A model generated the notes under the pieces. The model saw only the letters and a list, made by a program, of their open reading frames with translations. It was not told the origin of the DNA and did no database searches. A program made the translations under genes and the position numbers. From Macrolepiota albuminosa (taxonomy: Eukaryota; Basidiomycota; Agaricomycetes; Agaricales; Agaricaceae), in contig JAMWFC010000082.1 in the NCBI GenBank assembly GCA_027475525.1, positions 372,001 through 436,000 of the forward strand: 64,000 nucleotides of DNA, read 5' to 3'. Below, in pieces: positions 45,557 to 56,559 of the stretch; within the stretch, counting starts at the first letter, position 1; the number at the start of each line of letters is the position of its first letter.

Positions 45557-46783
45557 AATTATTGAGGCAGTTTTTTGACCCACTCTAATTTACTCTAATT
45601 TTTATACCTAGTACTTGGTATGGCCTCCATTTGCCTTTATAACTGCTTTGATCCCTCTAGGCATGCTCTCTATGAGGCTTTGACATACCTCTGGTGGTAT
45701 TTCATTCCACTCCTTGACCCCTCTCTCCCACAACTCATGCACTCCTTTAGGGGGTACCTCATACTCCAAAAGTTTGTGCTTGATATAAACTCAGAGGTGT
45801 TCAATGGGATTGAGGTCAGGACATTGGGCAGGCCAGGATATCACAATGATGTTGTTATTAGAAAATCAGGTTGTTGCTTGTTTGGAGGTGTGTTTTGGGT
45901 AGTTGTCCTGCTGAAAATATCATCCTTCCTCCTCCATTTCCAACTTCTCAAAGCTTTCCACCACTCTCTCATCCAAAATCTCACAATACTGTGCAGCATC
46001 CATCTTTTCCTGAACTTCTATGAGCTTCCCTACTCTATTTCAACCTATGCATCCCCATACCATTAAATTGTTTCCTCCTCCATGCTTGACAGTTGGTGTA
46101 GTGATATGGTCAGATAGTAGTTCTCCTGGAATTTTCCACACATATACCTTCCCATCTGATCCAATCTGATTGATCTTTGTCTCATCACTCTACAAAACTC
46201 TTTTCCAATCCTCCACTGTCCAGTTTTCATGATACTGAGCAAACTTGAGTTGGTTTGCATAATGAGCAGCCTTGAGCATGGAAACTTTCTTCTTTGTTGC
46301 TGAGCAAAAACTGCCTCCTTCAATGCATTCCTGACTGTCTGAGGATTTACAGGACCGGAGATGACAGAATTTATGAACTGTGTAGCTTGAACAGCATTAT
46401 CCAGCTTCCCAGTAGTAATTTGATGAATAATAGACTGTTTGTCACATGCTGTAAGCTTGGAAGAATGACTTCCAGGATAATTCTCTTTCTTGCTCTCCAG
46501 TTTTTTACTGATCCTCCCCACAGTGCCCTTTTCCAGGCCAATTTTTGCTTGGATTTGATGCTGAGAATACCCCTCATTAAGGAGAGAAGCAACAGAAGAG
46601 TGATTGGCAGCAGAAACAGATCACATAATGGTGGTAGAGTGTCAAGAAAGTGATTGATTGAAGTTGAACATGTCAAATTAGCCCAAACAAGGTCACATGA
46701 CATTGTTTATACTTCCCACAAGGTGTTTCCATCTTCTACTGCTGAAAAGTATTGAGAAAATATAAAAATTAAAGTGAGTCAAA
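45557..46783 (-). mobile_element. Inner Tc1-family transposon relic
   Basis: The terminal repeats begin TTGAGGCAGTTTTTTGACCCACT on the left and end AGTGAGTCAAAAAACTGCCTCAA on the right. The left flank is TA and the right flank TG, one transition from the expected TA. The similarity between the arms continues outwards through TATTAATAAAT sequence, so the original terminal repeat may have been longer. The interior encodes a DD34E transposase relic. Confidence 0.7.
45608..46626 (-). pseudogene. Tc1-type DD34E transposase pseudogene
   Basis: The minus-strand reading starts at ATG 46626 and ends at TAG 45608-45610, about 340 codons, the normal size for Tc1. An N-terminal helix-turn-helix region has YSQHQIQAKIGLEKGTVGRI. 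Catalytic blocks are SDETKINQIGSDGK (first Asp), QQDNYPKHTSKQ (second Asp) and CPDLNPIEHLW (Glu); exactly 34 residues separate the last two. The second codon is TGA, and stops also replace codons just before SDETK (TAG), after HTSKQATT and after WGCIG. At least one indel is needed as the length is not a multiple of three. Several of the stops fit CGA-to-TGA or TGG-to-TAG changes. It is not functional. Confidence 0.85.
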
Positions 46784-46988
46784 AAACTGCCTCAATGATA
46801 GAATATTTTGTTTTATTTATTAATAAGTGAGTTCTTGTCCAAATTATGTGATGTATACATCATTTTAAAGCCAGGATGCAGCTGTATGTCATGTGATTTT
46901 CTATTACTTTTTGCTTAGGTAATTGTTGCACACCATGTGAATCCTTCCAAAAAGGCCAAACATTGGGGCAGTTTTTTGAGCCAGTGTA

Positions 46989-48150
46989 GGATATTCATGG
47001 GGTATCCCATGATAGTGATGTTTTTGTAGAAGTTCCTCTCCTTAAGAGTGAAAATGTCCTCAATGAATCCATGAGCCACCCATCTTGTGTGCAGGCAAAG
47101 AATAGAGTGAGAAGAAATAAACATGCAAGAAGTGTATCAAAAGTAATGGCAGTCATAGCCATAAAGGCACATGTGTATTAGCATAGTTATACAGCCCCTT
47201 AATTGGCTGTTGTAATTGTGTAACAAGGTTAATAGGATGAAAGTTTCTGTTGAGTAAAAGTTTTTGGCATTTAGACAAGTTGGCATGTGGTTACAAGAAG
47301 GAAAAGAGTGTGATTCTTTTTGAGTCCGATAGTTCTTGAGTCGACTGCCCAAAAGAGGCCAAACTCAAGATAACTACAGGAGACTAGTTTATGTACATAG
47401 TGTAGAGTTTTTAGGAAAAGAATTGTAGTGTGAAAAGTAATGGAACAGCCTGAGGGATGGTGAGTAGGGTGGAGGTGCAAACATGCAGTGTGAGTGTACT
47501 GTATTAAATATAATTGATGCAATAACAATGGAAACTGTAAGCACAGTGTGAGATGACGGTGTTGAACTCTTCCCTGCTTGTAGGTATTTGAGTGAGCTAG
47601 TAACAAAGAATGAGTGAATGATTTCTGTTTATATCACCAGCAAGGGTACATCCTCTGTATTGTATATTGTTCTTCTTTGTGCTATTGCTTGTTGTAGATG
47701 AATACAGATGTCCTAGTCCTCAGTCAAGTATATGTGTAGTACAACTGAGGGTGGCTTTCTGTGTGTATAGTAAAATAAGTATTAAAATATTTTAAGGTTT
47801 TTTCAAAGACTAGTAAATACTGATCACGCTGACCTAGCAGTCCACAGAATGGAGGCATGAGATGAATGTGGAACACGTTTTGAGCAACCATGTTATGGTC
47901 ACATATCCTTGAACATCTTGTACTGTAGTGGACTGTATGGTAGCAACCAGGAGGGGTGCGTTACACAAAATCTTGGATCTGAGTTAGCAACTGAGAGTAT
48001 GTTATGCACGACTAAACGTGAGTTAGGCAACTATTGCTAGGGCACCCTGCCAGCATAAGGAGAAGGCAATTTATTTATGTAACTTTCAACATCAGTATGC
48101 TGGTTCTCAATCAAGTGCATTTTTTTGTACAATCAATCTCTCTGAATTTA
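46989..48150. other. CpG-poor stretch without a recognised gene
   Basis: It contains the second copy of the dispersed repeat (47121-47250). Frames on the minus strand near 47137-47606 are short and lack recognisable motifs. CG dinucleotides are rare. Confidence 0.5.
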
Positions 48151-50190
48151 TCTCTATAGCTGATAAAAATAAGGGTATTCCAGCAGCACTTGCAGCACGA
48201 GTTGCTCATCTCAATACTCTTCTCAATAATCTGTCTTATTCAATTCCATCAGATCTCTCCGACTCTGAATCAAAGTATCATTTCTATTTTGACATTGAAG
48301 ATGTGGCACAAGAGGGCCATTATTATGCTTTCAATTGATGTCTTGAGATCTGCTTTGAAGTTCACTTACTTCAGAGCAAAAAAATCACCTTTCAAGAACA
48401 TAGAAAGCAGCTCAAGGGCCTGATCTACATGTTCAAAAAAATACTTAAAGAGGTTCCTTCTGAGCAAAAATTTGTTCAAGACAGATGGCTTGAAAGGCTT
48501 ATTACAGCTGCCAAGGCCTCTGGAGCAAAAATTCCTTCTAAAAAGTATAGTTCATTTAATTATATGTCTTGGAGTTGAAAATTGAACACTGCTTCAGGAA
48601 ACCTGTTAAGAGCAAAAATGAAGATGAACAATCTTTTATAATTGCCTCCACTGTACCAAAGCTTAAACAACAGTGACATCTTGTGATCAACTCTGATGAT
48701 GATAGGCCAAATCTGCCATGAAGAAAAGCAGCAAAAAAAGCGATTATAATCTGTGACACAGACTCTGAAGCAGAATTGGTACAGCTTCAATTTCTATTGT
48801 CGAAGTCAACATCTATTCTTGTGCCAGCACCAAAACCATCTCAGGCTATGGTCATGGTCACAGATTACATTAATGAAAAAGCCACTTCGTCAAGCAACTT
48901 TATTTAGCCTTGGTGTAAAGAAGCTGACTCAAGAAGAAGCAACCAAACAGATCAAAAAAAATGCAGAGGAATGTCAGAAAATGGCTGTAGATCACCAGGA
49001 AAGGAAAGAAAGGCTGGTGGAAAAACACATGCTGAGAAAACAGCTTCTTAATCATGAAAGACAGCAGAGGCATTGGGAGAAAGAAAGATCTAGCCACAGG
49101 AAGGCATGTAATATCAAAAATGCAGTTCTCAAACATTCTTATTTATTGGGAATCGGTCACTGTGATAGCGACATTCCAGAGCTTTTACATCCAGAAAGAA
49201 AGAAGTGGAAGAAGTGCAGAAATGGAAAAAAGAGAGGTGTTGTACAGAGCCAATATACATGCATCAACTGGTACCATCCATTCTTATAGGCTTCTATCAA
49301 TCGCATTGCTCCTCATGTTGTCTGGTCAGCTGCTTTTATTACTCAAACACTTCAACATGAGCAGCCTGAATTATATGGGTGTCTGTGTCAGAAGACTCCT
49401 CATTTCTTTCTTTTCTCACTCCTTATCTCTTCACTCTCTTTTCATTCATCTTCTTATTTCTTCTGACATTATTTCATTTTACTGTTTTTATTCTTTCAAC
49501 ACTATCTGTTAGTACTACTCTCAGCCCTTGAGATGCTCTGGTTCTTTAGCTACCATTCAGACAAGTGTGGGCCCTTCAGCACCACTTCCAGACCACTTAT
49601 ATAAGCTGGAGTTTGCCTTTCTGACTTCTAAAGTCCGGAGTTTTCCTGCCTTGTTTGCACAGTTGTTTGGTTAGTCAATTTTTGAGTTTTTAAGGTTTTG
49701 TTGTACTGTACAGTTGTTTCCCATGCTTCAGAAGCCCCAGAAGCGTCCAGCCTGGCATAGGGAATCCCTAGACTTGTTATCTTTAGATCTCCCTCTGCCA
49801 GGTGAGTAGTTATTATGATATTGTCAGTACATACTCTAATACACTTTGGATCTCCCTCTGCCAGCTGTGTGACTGAGCCACAGCCTCTAGAGGTCGTCCT
49901 TACAGTCTGCATAAAGGAACAGTTCAGAAATGGATTTTGAAAACAAAGAAACAATGGTCAAAATAAACTCTGAAGAATGTTGAACGGCATCACACACTTG
50001 CAGGAAAAGGGCATGTGGGTGTTTTGGCACCACACCCTGAGATTGTTGAAGAAATCAAAAAACAGCTGAAGGATTTATAGGAGTCTAACATAACTATTAG
50101 TCAAATACTTGGTCGCTCTATTGCATTAGCTGTGATTGAAGCTAGGAAATCTGAGCTCTTGAAAACTTTCAAATGCACAGAGGTCAGTTC
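48150..50190 (+). pseudogene. Decayed transposase-like ORF interrupted by a solo LTR
   Basis: Reading from 48160 gives YHFYFDIEDVAQEGHYYAFN, a stop, then KQLKGLIYMFKKILKEVPSE. After more stops comes TLFSLGVKKLTQEEATKQ (48900) with a Lys/Arg-rich coiled-coil region, then NWYHPFL near 49270. The frame ELYGCL is cut at 49386 by a solo LTR and resumes at 49905 as CLHKGTVQKWI, followed by GHVGVLAPHPEIVEEIKK. From memory this order (basic helical region, HTH-like block, VGVLAP block) resembles N-terminal parts of large fungal DDE-transposase ORFs, but I cannot verify it, and no catalytic triad is visible. Many stops; not functional. Confidence 0.4.
49386..49904 (-). repeat. Solo LTR, second copy, minus orientation
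   Basis: On the plus strand it reads TGTCAGAAGACTCC...GTCCTTACA, 519 bp. It is flanked by a perfect 5-bp duplication GTCTG (49381-49385 and 49905-49909). It is the reverse complement of the LTR at 12618-13300 after removal of the 77-bp duplications there. No internal element sequence is present. Confidence 0.9.
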
Positions 50191-50331
50191 AGTTCTACCT
50201 TAGTATTTTCTTTCATTTGACTGAGCAAGAATCTGCTTTCAGTATTACATTGGTCATTTTTTTGAAAGTATCATGAACTGGACTGTGTGGCATGGCACAT
50301 GTGCAGAAAATCATGTTTCTGATAATGCAGC

Positions 50332-50505
50332 TGTAACGGAGTCACACGTAGTACTAGCGTCAACGACACTATAATTATCCAGTAGAGTATTACATAAGAC
50401 AACATCTTGTTTTCACTCTAAGTACTAGTCAAATGCAATACTGCGGTCTGATTTAGCACTTGTGTGATACACACAAGATAGTTCTAACCCGTAACTCCAG
50501 TTACA
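50332..50505 (+). repeat. 5' LTR of Gypsy-2
   Basis: A 174-bp block starts TGTAACGGAGTCACACG and ends CTCCAGTTACA. It is followed by TTTTTTTAAATC, parallel to TTTTTTTGAATC after the Gypsy-1 LTR. The two LTRs share the end pattern CTAACCC...GTAACT...TTACA. No 3' partner is found in the window, so the boundary is set by ends and context. Confidence 0.7.
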
Positions 50506-50616
50506 TTTTTTTAAATCTTCTGCTATCAGCTTTTGACTCTAGGCTTGTTACCGACTAGGCAACTATCATCAAAACCTCTCAATTTTCTGTTGGCATCACG
50601 TCAAAAATGTGCTTCC

Positions 50617-53613
50617 ATGACTGGCTCTCTTGATCCGGATCCTCTGTTCCCAGCTGCAGACACAGGTGACCTACCTTTGCTTCAAGCTGTGAAGACGCAA
50701 TCTGCGTCAGCATACCAACCTTTGCCAAAGCGGGACAAAAAGATTCCTTGTGATGTCAGCATGAGCTTTGGAATGCCTGGTGGGCTATCCGTATCATGGA
50801 TGATGTCCATTGTATGACCTGGTGATAAACCAGGAGAGAGATCCGCGGTCTCAGGAGTGTCGCTGCCAGCAAGCCAAATGCCTTCATTGATGTATCTGGT
50901 ATTGCCCGAGAGCTCGTCAGCTCATTCTGAGGGTCAACCGGATATTACCCAGTACTCGGAAATAGTACAAGGCAGCGCGTTTGCGCATAGTACTCCATTC
51001 TGGACTGCACCTACTGAACGGCATTTGGAATATGTGGCCGATGCGGCTACTGAACCGGGACCGTCGTCACTGATGACACAAGGACAGGCGCAAGGACCAG
51101 CAATAGTGGTCAGTAGGGAGGACGACGATGTCATAAGGTTGGAAAAGGTGTCAACAGCGCCTGAAATTCCAGAGTTGCACAGATGGGCTAGCAAACAGCC
51201 ACAAGTGAGGCATGACGGCCTCAGGAGAGTTATGGACTTAGAGTCCGAGCTGGAATCCTCAGATAATGAGGAAAGCAAAAGGTCGCATTCGACCTTGTCT
51301 ATCCAGTTACAGCTGGTGTTAGACCGATATCCGTCAGTCGCGAAGGAATTGATGCAAAAGCGTCTGCAGCTTTATGTAGTAAAGCACTTATAGTTGCCGG
51401 CTGCTAGGAGCCACAATGTACCCCGTGCAGATTCAAATGAATATATCAAATTGTTTGTGCGTATCTTTGAACTCGAAGTGGTTGAATACCTTAAGCGCAA
51501 AGCAGCGCGAGGGTCAGCAGTCTCTACGGCCACTCCGGCCAACTCAGTAGAATGTGAGATAAGTGTGCGCCGATGAGCGCCATTAATCGTGGACGCGATG
51601 GAGTTGCTCAATGTGCCTTGTCAGGCCAATGAGTCTCAGCAAGACTACGTTCGGCATCAGAATGCCGCAAACTGTCAACGCGTTGTTAGCAGAGTGCCTC
51701 AGCAGGCATTGTCTGAGGTAGAGACTGTGACAACGACTCCGGCAGAGCCAGAGGCAATACTTGCAGTGCAGGAGGTTAAGACACCTCGAAAGCAAGTTAC
51801 TATCAACGAAGAGGTGGATGAAGTCCACATTCTGGATGAATGAACGTGACCACAATGCGTAGTGCGACGTGTCCACCTAGTGGACAACTGGAATGAACAC
51901 GTCAATTACCAGAGGATATGCAACCAGGACTTGCGCGATCATGGTGAGTCGTTAATTGATGACCAGGGGGTAGCCTTTGAAGGGTGTGAGGGTGTAATGC
52001 CTGTCGATGACATGTGGCAACAATTCACGGCTCGAACTGCTGAACCGGACAGAAACCTGGGTGGTAGTGATAATAGTAGTGACCACTACAAGCGGAGGGA
52101 GCCAATTCATTGCAATAACAACGGAGGAAGACGTGATCATAGGAATGACGATCAAGACGATAATAATTGTTGTGATAGTGGCAGGCAGGCTGGTGGAGTA
52201 CTAGCAGAGCCACAAGTGGGGCAACAGCCCACTCCATGGCCAGAACAAACAGCCAATGAACACCTGTTTTGCAGTCCCCAGGCATTTTTGATGCCCGCAC
52301 CTCATGAATTGCATGAAACTACGCTGGGAATGAATGAAGCGGTCAGGATCCATATGGATCATATGCATGACCGTCTCACTCGTCTGGTGGATGACTCTCT
52401 TGGAGTCAGGTTTAAATTCCCTGCTGGGGTAAGCCCCCATAAGTCCGATGGTAAGCACATACATGCGTATGCTGGAGGCCATAGGTTCTCCCAACTGGAG
52501 GATTGGGCCATGGACGTTTGCTACCACCTAGCAGCCTGCTGCTATGGTGGGGATGACATGGACCAGGAAAGAATATTTGTGCTACACAAATTTATGGAGA
52601 GAGAGGCTCGGAATTGGTTCCGTCGCCATGTCCTCCACATTAATTGCGACAAATCGCATTGGACATTTAAAGAAGTCCTGATAGGACTGTATAATCGGTT
52701 CGTCAATGCTGCTACAATGCAGGAAGCTCATGATGTCTTTAGGAAGGCAGTGTATGACGCTAAGACTGGCGTCCAGACCTTTTATGATGACCTGGTGGGC
52801 CATGCACAGAATATGGCTGTCTATCCAGATGAATACACTATTCGCGAGACATTCCTAGACGGAATACCTGCAGACATGAGGAGGGCGTTAATACATGATG
52901 ACAATTTGTCTCCGGAGGTCAATACTGTGACCAAATTTTTGGCGTATGCCATCCATTATGAGCAGTCGACATGGACTGCAAACCATTATGAGCAGCATAG
53001 TTCATGCTGAGGAACAGTGAACCGTCAGGCAGTAAAGGTGGGAACTTTCCTGGCCAAATGGACAGATATGGAGAACAATCACAATCCACGTTTTGTTGTC
53101 CGCAAGTCAATCCCTGGAGGCCACCGGCCTCAATCGAAGCCTGCTGGACAATTGCCAGCGAAGGATAGTCGACCCTTCTCAGGTCAAAACCAAGTAGCGG
53201 CAAAAGGGGTAGTAGCGTCTGCGGCGTGGATGGCAAGCAAACCTACTGGGGGCCCCGGAGTGGCCCAGAGAAGGACTGCCAGAGACCCTTTGGCATGCTA
53301 CAACTGTGGCAGGAGCAGGCATTTCACTAAGGAATGTCCCGCCCCTCCTAAGGCACACATCCGAGTGGCCCATACGGCTGCGGCACCTAGCAATGTCATC
53401 AGTGATGACAAGGATGATGAGATTGTCAAAGAAGCGGAGGAAGAACCGCAGGTAGAGGCTGATGGGTCGGAAGTGGATGACACCGAGAGCGTCCAGATTG
53501 ATGGCGATGAATACGTCGCAGTGGATGTGTACAACAGCAACTACTATGCTCGTGATGATGAGGAGGAACACCTGTTTGCACTGACGGAGTGCCATGGAGA
53601 TCAGCGCGTCTGA
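50617..53613 (+). pseudogene. Gypsy-2 gag with zinc knuckle
   Basis: ATG 50617 (MTGSLDPDPLF) starts a disordered N-terminus with several stops (50815, 51391, 51574, 51841). The gag core lies at 52300-53000 with FSQLEDWAMDV, FMEREARNWFRR, LYNRFV and FLDGIPADMRR. The CCHC knuckle CYNCGRSRHFTKECPAPPK is near 53300, followed by an acidic tail. The blocks match Gypsy-1 gag in order and spacing. Confidence 0.8.
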
Positions 53614-54117
53614 ATGAGACGTGTAACCCTGCAGAAGGCAACGAATAAGTTGCAGCGGCCACGCTATACTCCCAAAGAGAAGAAGTGCCTGGTCACATAT
53701 GTTGATGTCAATGGACATCCGGCATGGACGTTGTGGGACTCGGGGAGTACCACTATGGGCATTATGCCCCAGTTTGCTCACGTCAACGCGATTCACATTC
53801 ATGAACTGGAGGAGCCATTGATGCTCCAGCTGGGGACTGTAGGGAGTCGCGCTATGGTACAGTTTGGTGCAGAAGTGAGAATAAAGACGTCAGGAACGTC
53901 AACGAAAGAATATGTGGATATAGCGAATTTTGATCGCTATGACATGATTATTGGTATGCCGTTCATGCATAAGAACAAGGTGTTGCTGGATTTTGTGAAC
54001 AACATGGTCGTTGTGAATGGTACGCCTTTGAAGGTGGAGAAAGTTGTGTTAAACAACACAGATGGTCGGTTGAGGCGCTATTGCACAACTGAAAAGCGGC
54101 GTGATGAACGCAACTGA
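53614..54117 (+). CDS. Gypsy-2 aspartic protease region
   Basis: An uninterrupted 167-codon frame contains VDVNGHPAWTLWDSGSTTMG with the catalytic Asp, then MIIGMPFMHKNKVLLDF. It is part of the pol polyprotein, separated from gag by a TGA at 53611-53613, which could be a decayed codon. Proteases of this type process gag and pol within the particle. Confidence 0.75.
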   Translation: MRRVTLQKATNKLQRPRYTPKEKKCLVTYVDVNGHPAWTLWDSGSTTMGIMPQFAHVNAIHIHELEEPLMLQLGTVGSRAMVQFGAEVRIKTSGTSTKEYVDIANFDRYDMIIGMPFMHKNKVLLDFVNNMVVVNGTPLKVEKVVLNNTDGRLRRYCTTEKRRDERN

Positions 54118-54665
54118 CTAGATGGTTGCAGGAGAGTGACTGTACAGGAGGTGGAGGATGAACAGGCCCCACCGAAAAGCCTGCTGGCAGACTTGCCGGC
54201 TATACTGATGTCTGAGGAAGAGTTTCAAGGAACTCTGAAGAAGGGGAAGCACCCAGATGTGATTGGGTGTACCAATGGAAAGCCTAAACAGGCTGTACAG
54301 TGCAAGAATGAGCGTGGTAGACACGTGGTGGAGTCGTTGGAATGCCAGCCGACTAGCTCTCGAGTGAAGGTTGGGAACTTCGTCAAGGATGAAGTATACA
54401 GTACAATGGGAACTGTGGGTAGCACTAGGTCGTTAATGGACTGACCAGTGCCTCAGCCAGGAGTGCAATGGATGTATGACCCACAAATGCCACGGGAGTG
54501 GAATGAGTTGGTAGCGTCAATGGTGACGCAGGCTATGGGAAGGATGCAGGCGACCCAGATGGGAGAAGTGTACCGTCACGCACGAGAGGACGAGATTTCC
54601 GAAACATCAGATATCGTATTTGATGGACTCTCGCTGAAAGCGAGAAGTGTGCAGTCGTTGGCGAG

Positions 54666-54819
54666 TACGACAAGGAAACAACCGGTTGTAAGGTTGAATC
54701 TGGGAGATCTCACAGAGGAGCACGTACGTGCCTTACGGGAGCTACGACAAGGAAACAACCGGTTGTAAGGTTGAATCTGGGAGATCTCACAGAGGAGCAC
54801 GTACGTGCCTTATGGGAGT
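54666..54819. repeat. 77-bp-period direct duplication with two late mismatches
   Basis: Positions 54666-54742 and 54743-54819 match except near the end (ACGGGAGC versus ATGGGAGT). The period of 77 fits the other joins. Confidence 0.85.
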
Positions 54820-54878
54820 GATTTGAACCAAAGGTTCAACCATGTATAGCACACGTAGCAAAAGGGAAAGGTAAGGCT

Positions 54879-56290
54879 GTGAGCCTTACAGAGGATATTC
54901 CTCAATTGTGCCAGCAATGGCAACTGGAGTTTGCTGATATTGTCAATGGAACAAAGGAAGAGCTTCCTCCGTGGCGGGAGGTTAATCATGAGATTAACCT
55001 CATTGACAATAACAAGCAGTACAAATATCATTTGCCTCGCTGCCCACGAGCACTACAGGATCAACTTTGTAAAAAGACGAATAGATACATAAACGCAAAA
55101 TGGTGGGAACCACAACCAGCGGTGCAAGCTGCACCATTACTTTGTATTCCCAAGAAGGATGGAACGTTAAGGACTGCATTGGATGTGCGACAGCGCAATG
55201 ATAATACAGTCAAGGATGTGACACCTCTTCCAGATCAGGAAGTAATACAAGAAAATGTCACGACAGCAAAGTATAGGTCAAAAATCGACCTCACAGACGT
55301 GTACGAACAGGTTCACATACACGAAGAGGATATACCGAAGACGCTGTTCTTGTCCCTGATGGGGACGTTTGTAAGTAACATCATGCAGATTGGTGATTGT
55401 AATGCACTGGCAACATTTCAGAGGCTAATGACCTCAATCTTCCAAGATGTAATTGGGAAGTTTATGCATGTCTATTTAGACGATATATTCATATTTTCTG
55501 ACACCATTGAGGAGCATGAGCAGCACCTATGAGTCGTATTTGAATGGCTATGGAAGGCCAGTCTCTATCTCAAATGGAAGAAGTGCGAGTTGTACGCAAC
55601 GAGTATAGATTGTCTCGGTCACGTCATTGACGAGAAGGGCATTCACCCGGATACGGATAAGCTCGACTGAATCCGAGAGTGGCATACTCCACGCACATAT
55701 AATGATATCCAACGATTTGTCGGACTTGTGAACTATATTGGCAACTTCTTGCCAGACATCACTGCATATACAGGGCCACTTATGGCCATGACCCAGAATG
55801 GGTCCCCTTTTCACTGGAGACCGCTGCATCAGCGGTGTTTTGAGATGATTAAGCGCATATGCGCGAAGATGCCAGTCATCCGGCCAATTGATCCACGCAT
55901 CGACGAGCCCATCTGGCTCATATGCGATGCGTCGAAGACTGGGGTTGGGGCCATATTTGGCCAAGGTAAAACGTGGCAGACTTGCTGACCAGTGGGATTT
56001 ATGTCCCGTAAATTCACTGCTGCTCAGCAGAATTATGCTGTATACGAGTTAGAAACACTCGCTATCCTGGAGGCCCTCCTAAAATGGGAGGATAAACTGA
56101 TGGGATATAAGATCCACGTCATTATGGATCACAAAGCACTAGAGTTCTTCAAGACTCAGGTGCACCTATCTCCGTGACAACGTCACTGGATTGACTACAT
56201 GTCGCGGTATCAGTTCGACATCACCTATGTAAAAGGTGAATTGAACAAAGTCGCGGATTGCCTGTCTCGATATTTTGAGAGTGATATTCA
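54879..56290 (+). pseudogene. Gypsy-2 reverse transcriptase and RNase H
   Basis: RT blocks: AAPLLCIPKKDGTLRTALD near 55125, YRSKIDLTDVYEQV near 55275, GDCNALATFQRLM and HVYLDDIFIFSD near 55470. A TGA follows at about 55530. The connection LWKASLYLKWKKCELY, damaged in Gypsy-1, is intact here. RNase H blocks WLICDASKTGVGA, AVYELETLAIL, IMDHKALEF and VADCLSRY span 55908-56270, with stops near 55667, 55987 and 56175. It is a dead copy with almost complete length. Confidence 0.87.
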
Positions 56291-56559
56291 AGATGACGTC
56301 CATGATGCGCATGACTATGTCCAGGTGGACAAACGTATTGACCCAGAGGGCAAAGATTTGCCTCTGCATCGGTTCCACAAAATCAGGGAACATAGGGTCG
56401 AGCTATGGGCCATGCGAGCGCAGGAAACACATCACAGTAAGCGACTGCACAAACAGCAAGAGACTCGCGATATTGAAGCCCAGGTGCTAGTGGATCATGA
56501 GGCCCCTCAGCCAAGTGAAGAGACGAGGCAAGGGGTGCCTACGAGAGGTACTGATATGA

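Larger units (their letters stand above)
44364..46986. mobile_element. Tc1-like element with composite terminal inverted repeats
   Basis: The left end CACTGGCTCCAAAAACTGCC and the right end GGGGCAGTTTTTTGAGCCAGTG are inverted copies, flanked by TA on both sides (44362-44363 and 46987-46988), as for Tc1/mariner insertions. The inverted match extends about 150 bp inward, to AATCACATGACATAC. Inside lies a second inverted pair (45510-45590 and 46760-46850) beginning TTGAGGCAGTTTTTTGACCC, which bounds a transposase relic. Either one Tc1-like element inserted into a related one, or this is one element with composite ends. A 77-bp duplication occurs in the left end (44374-44527). Confidence 0.7.
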
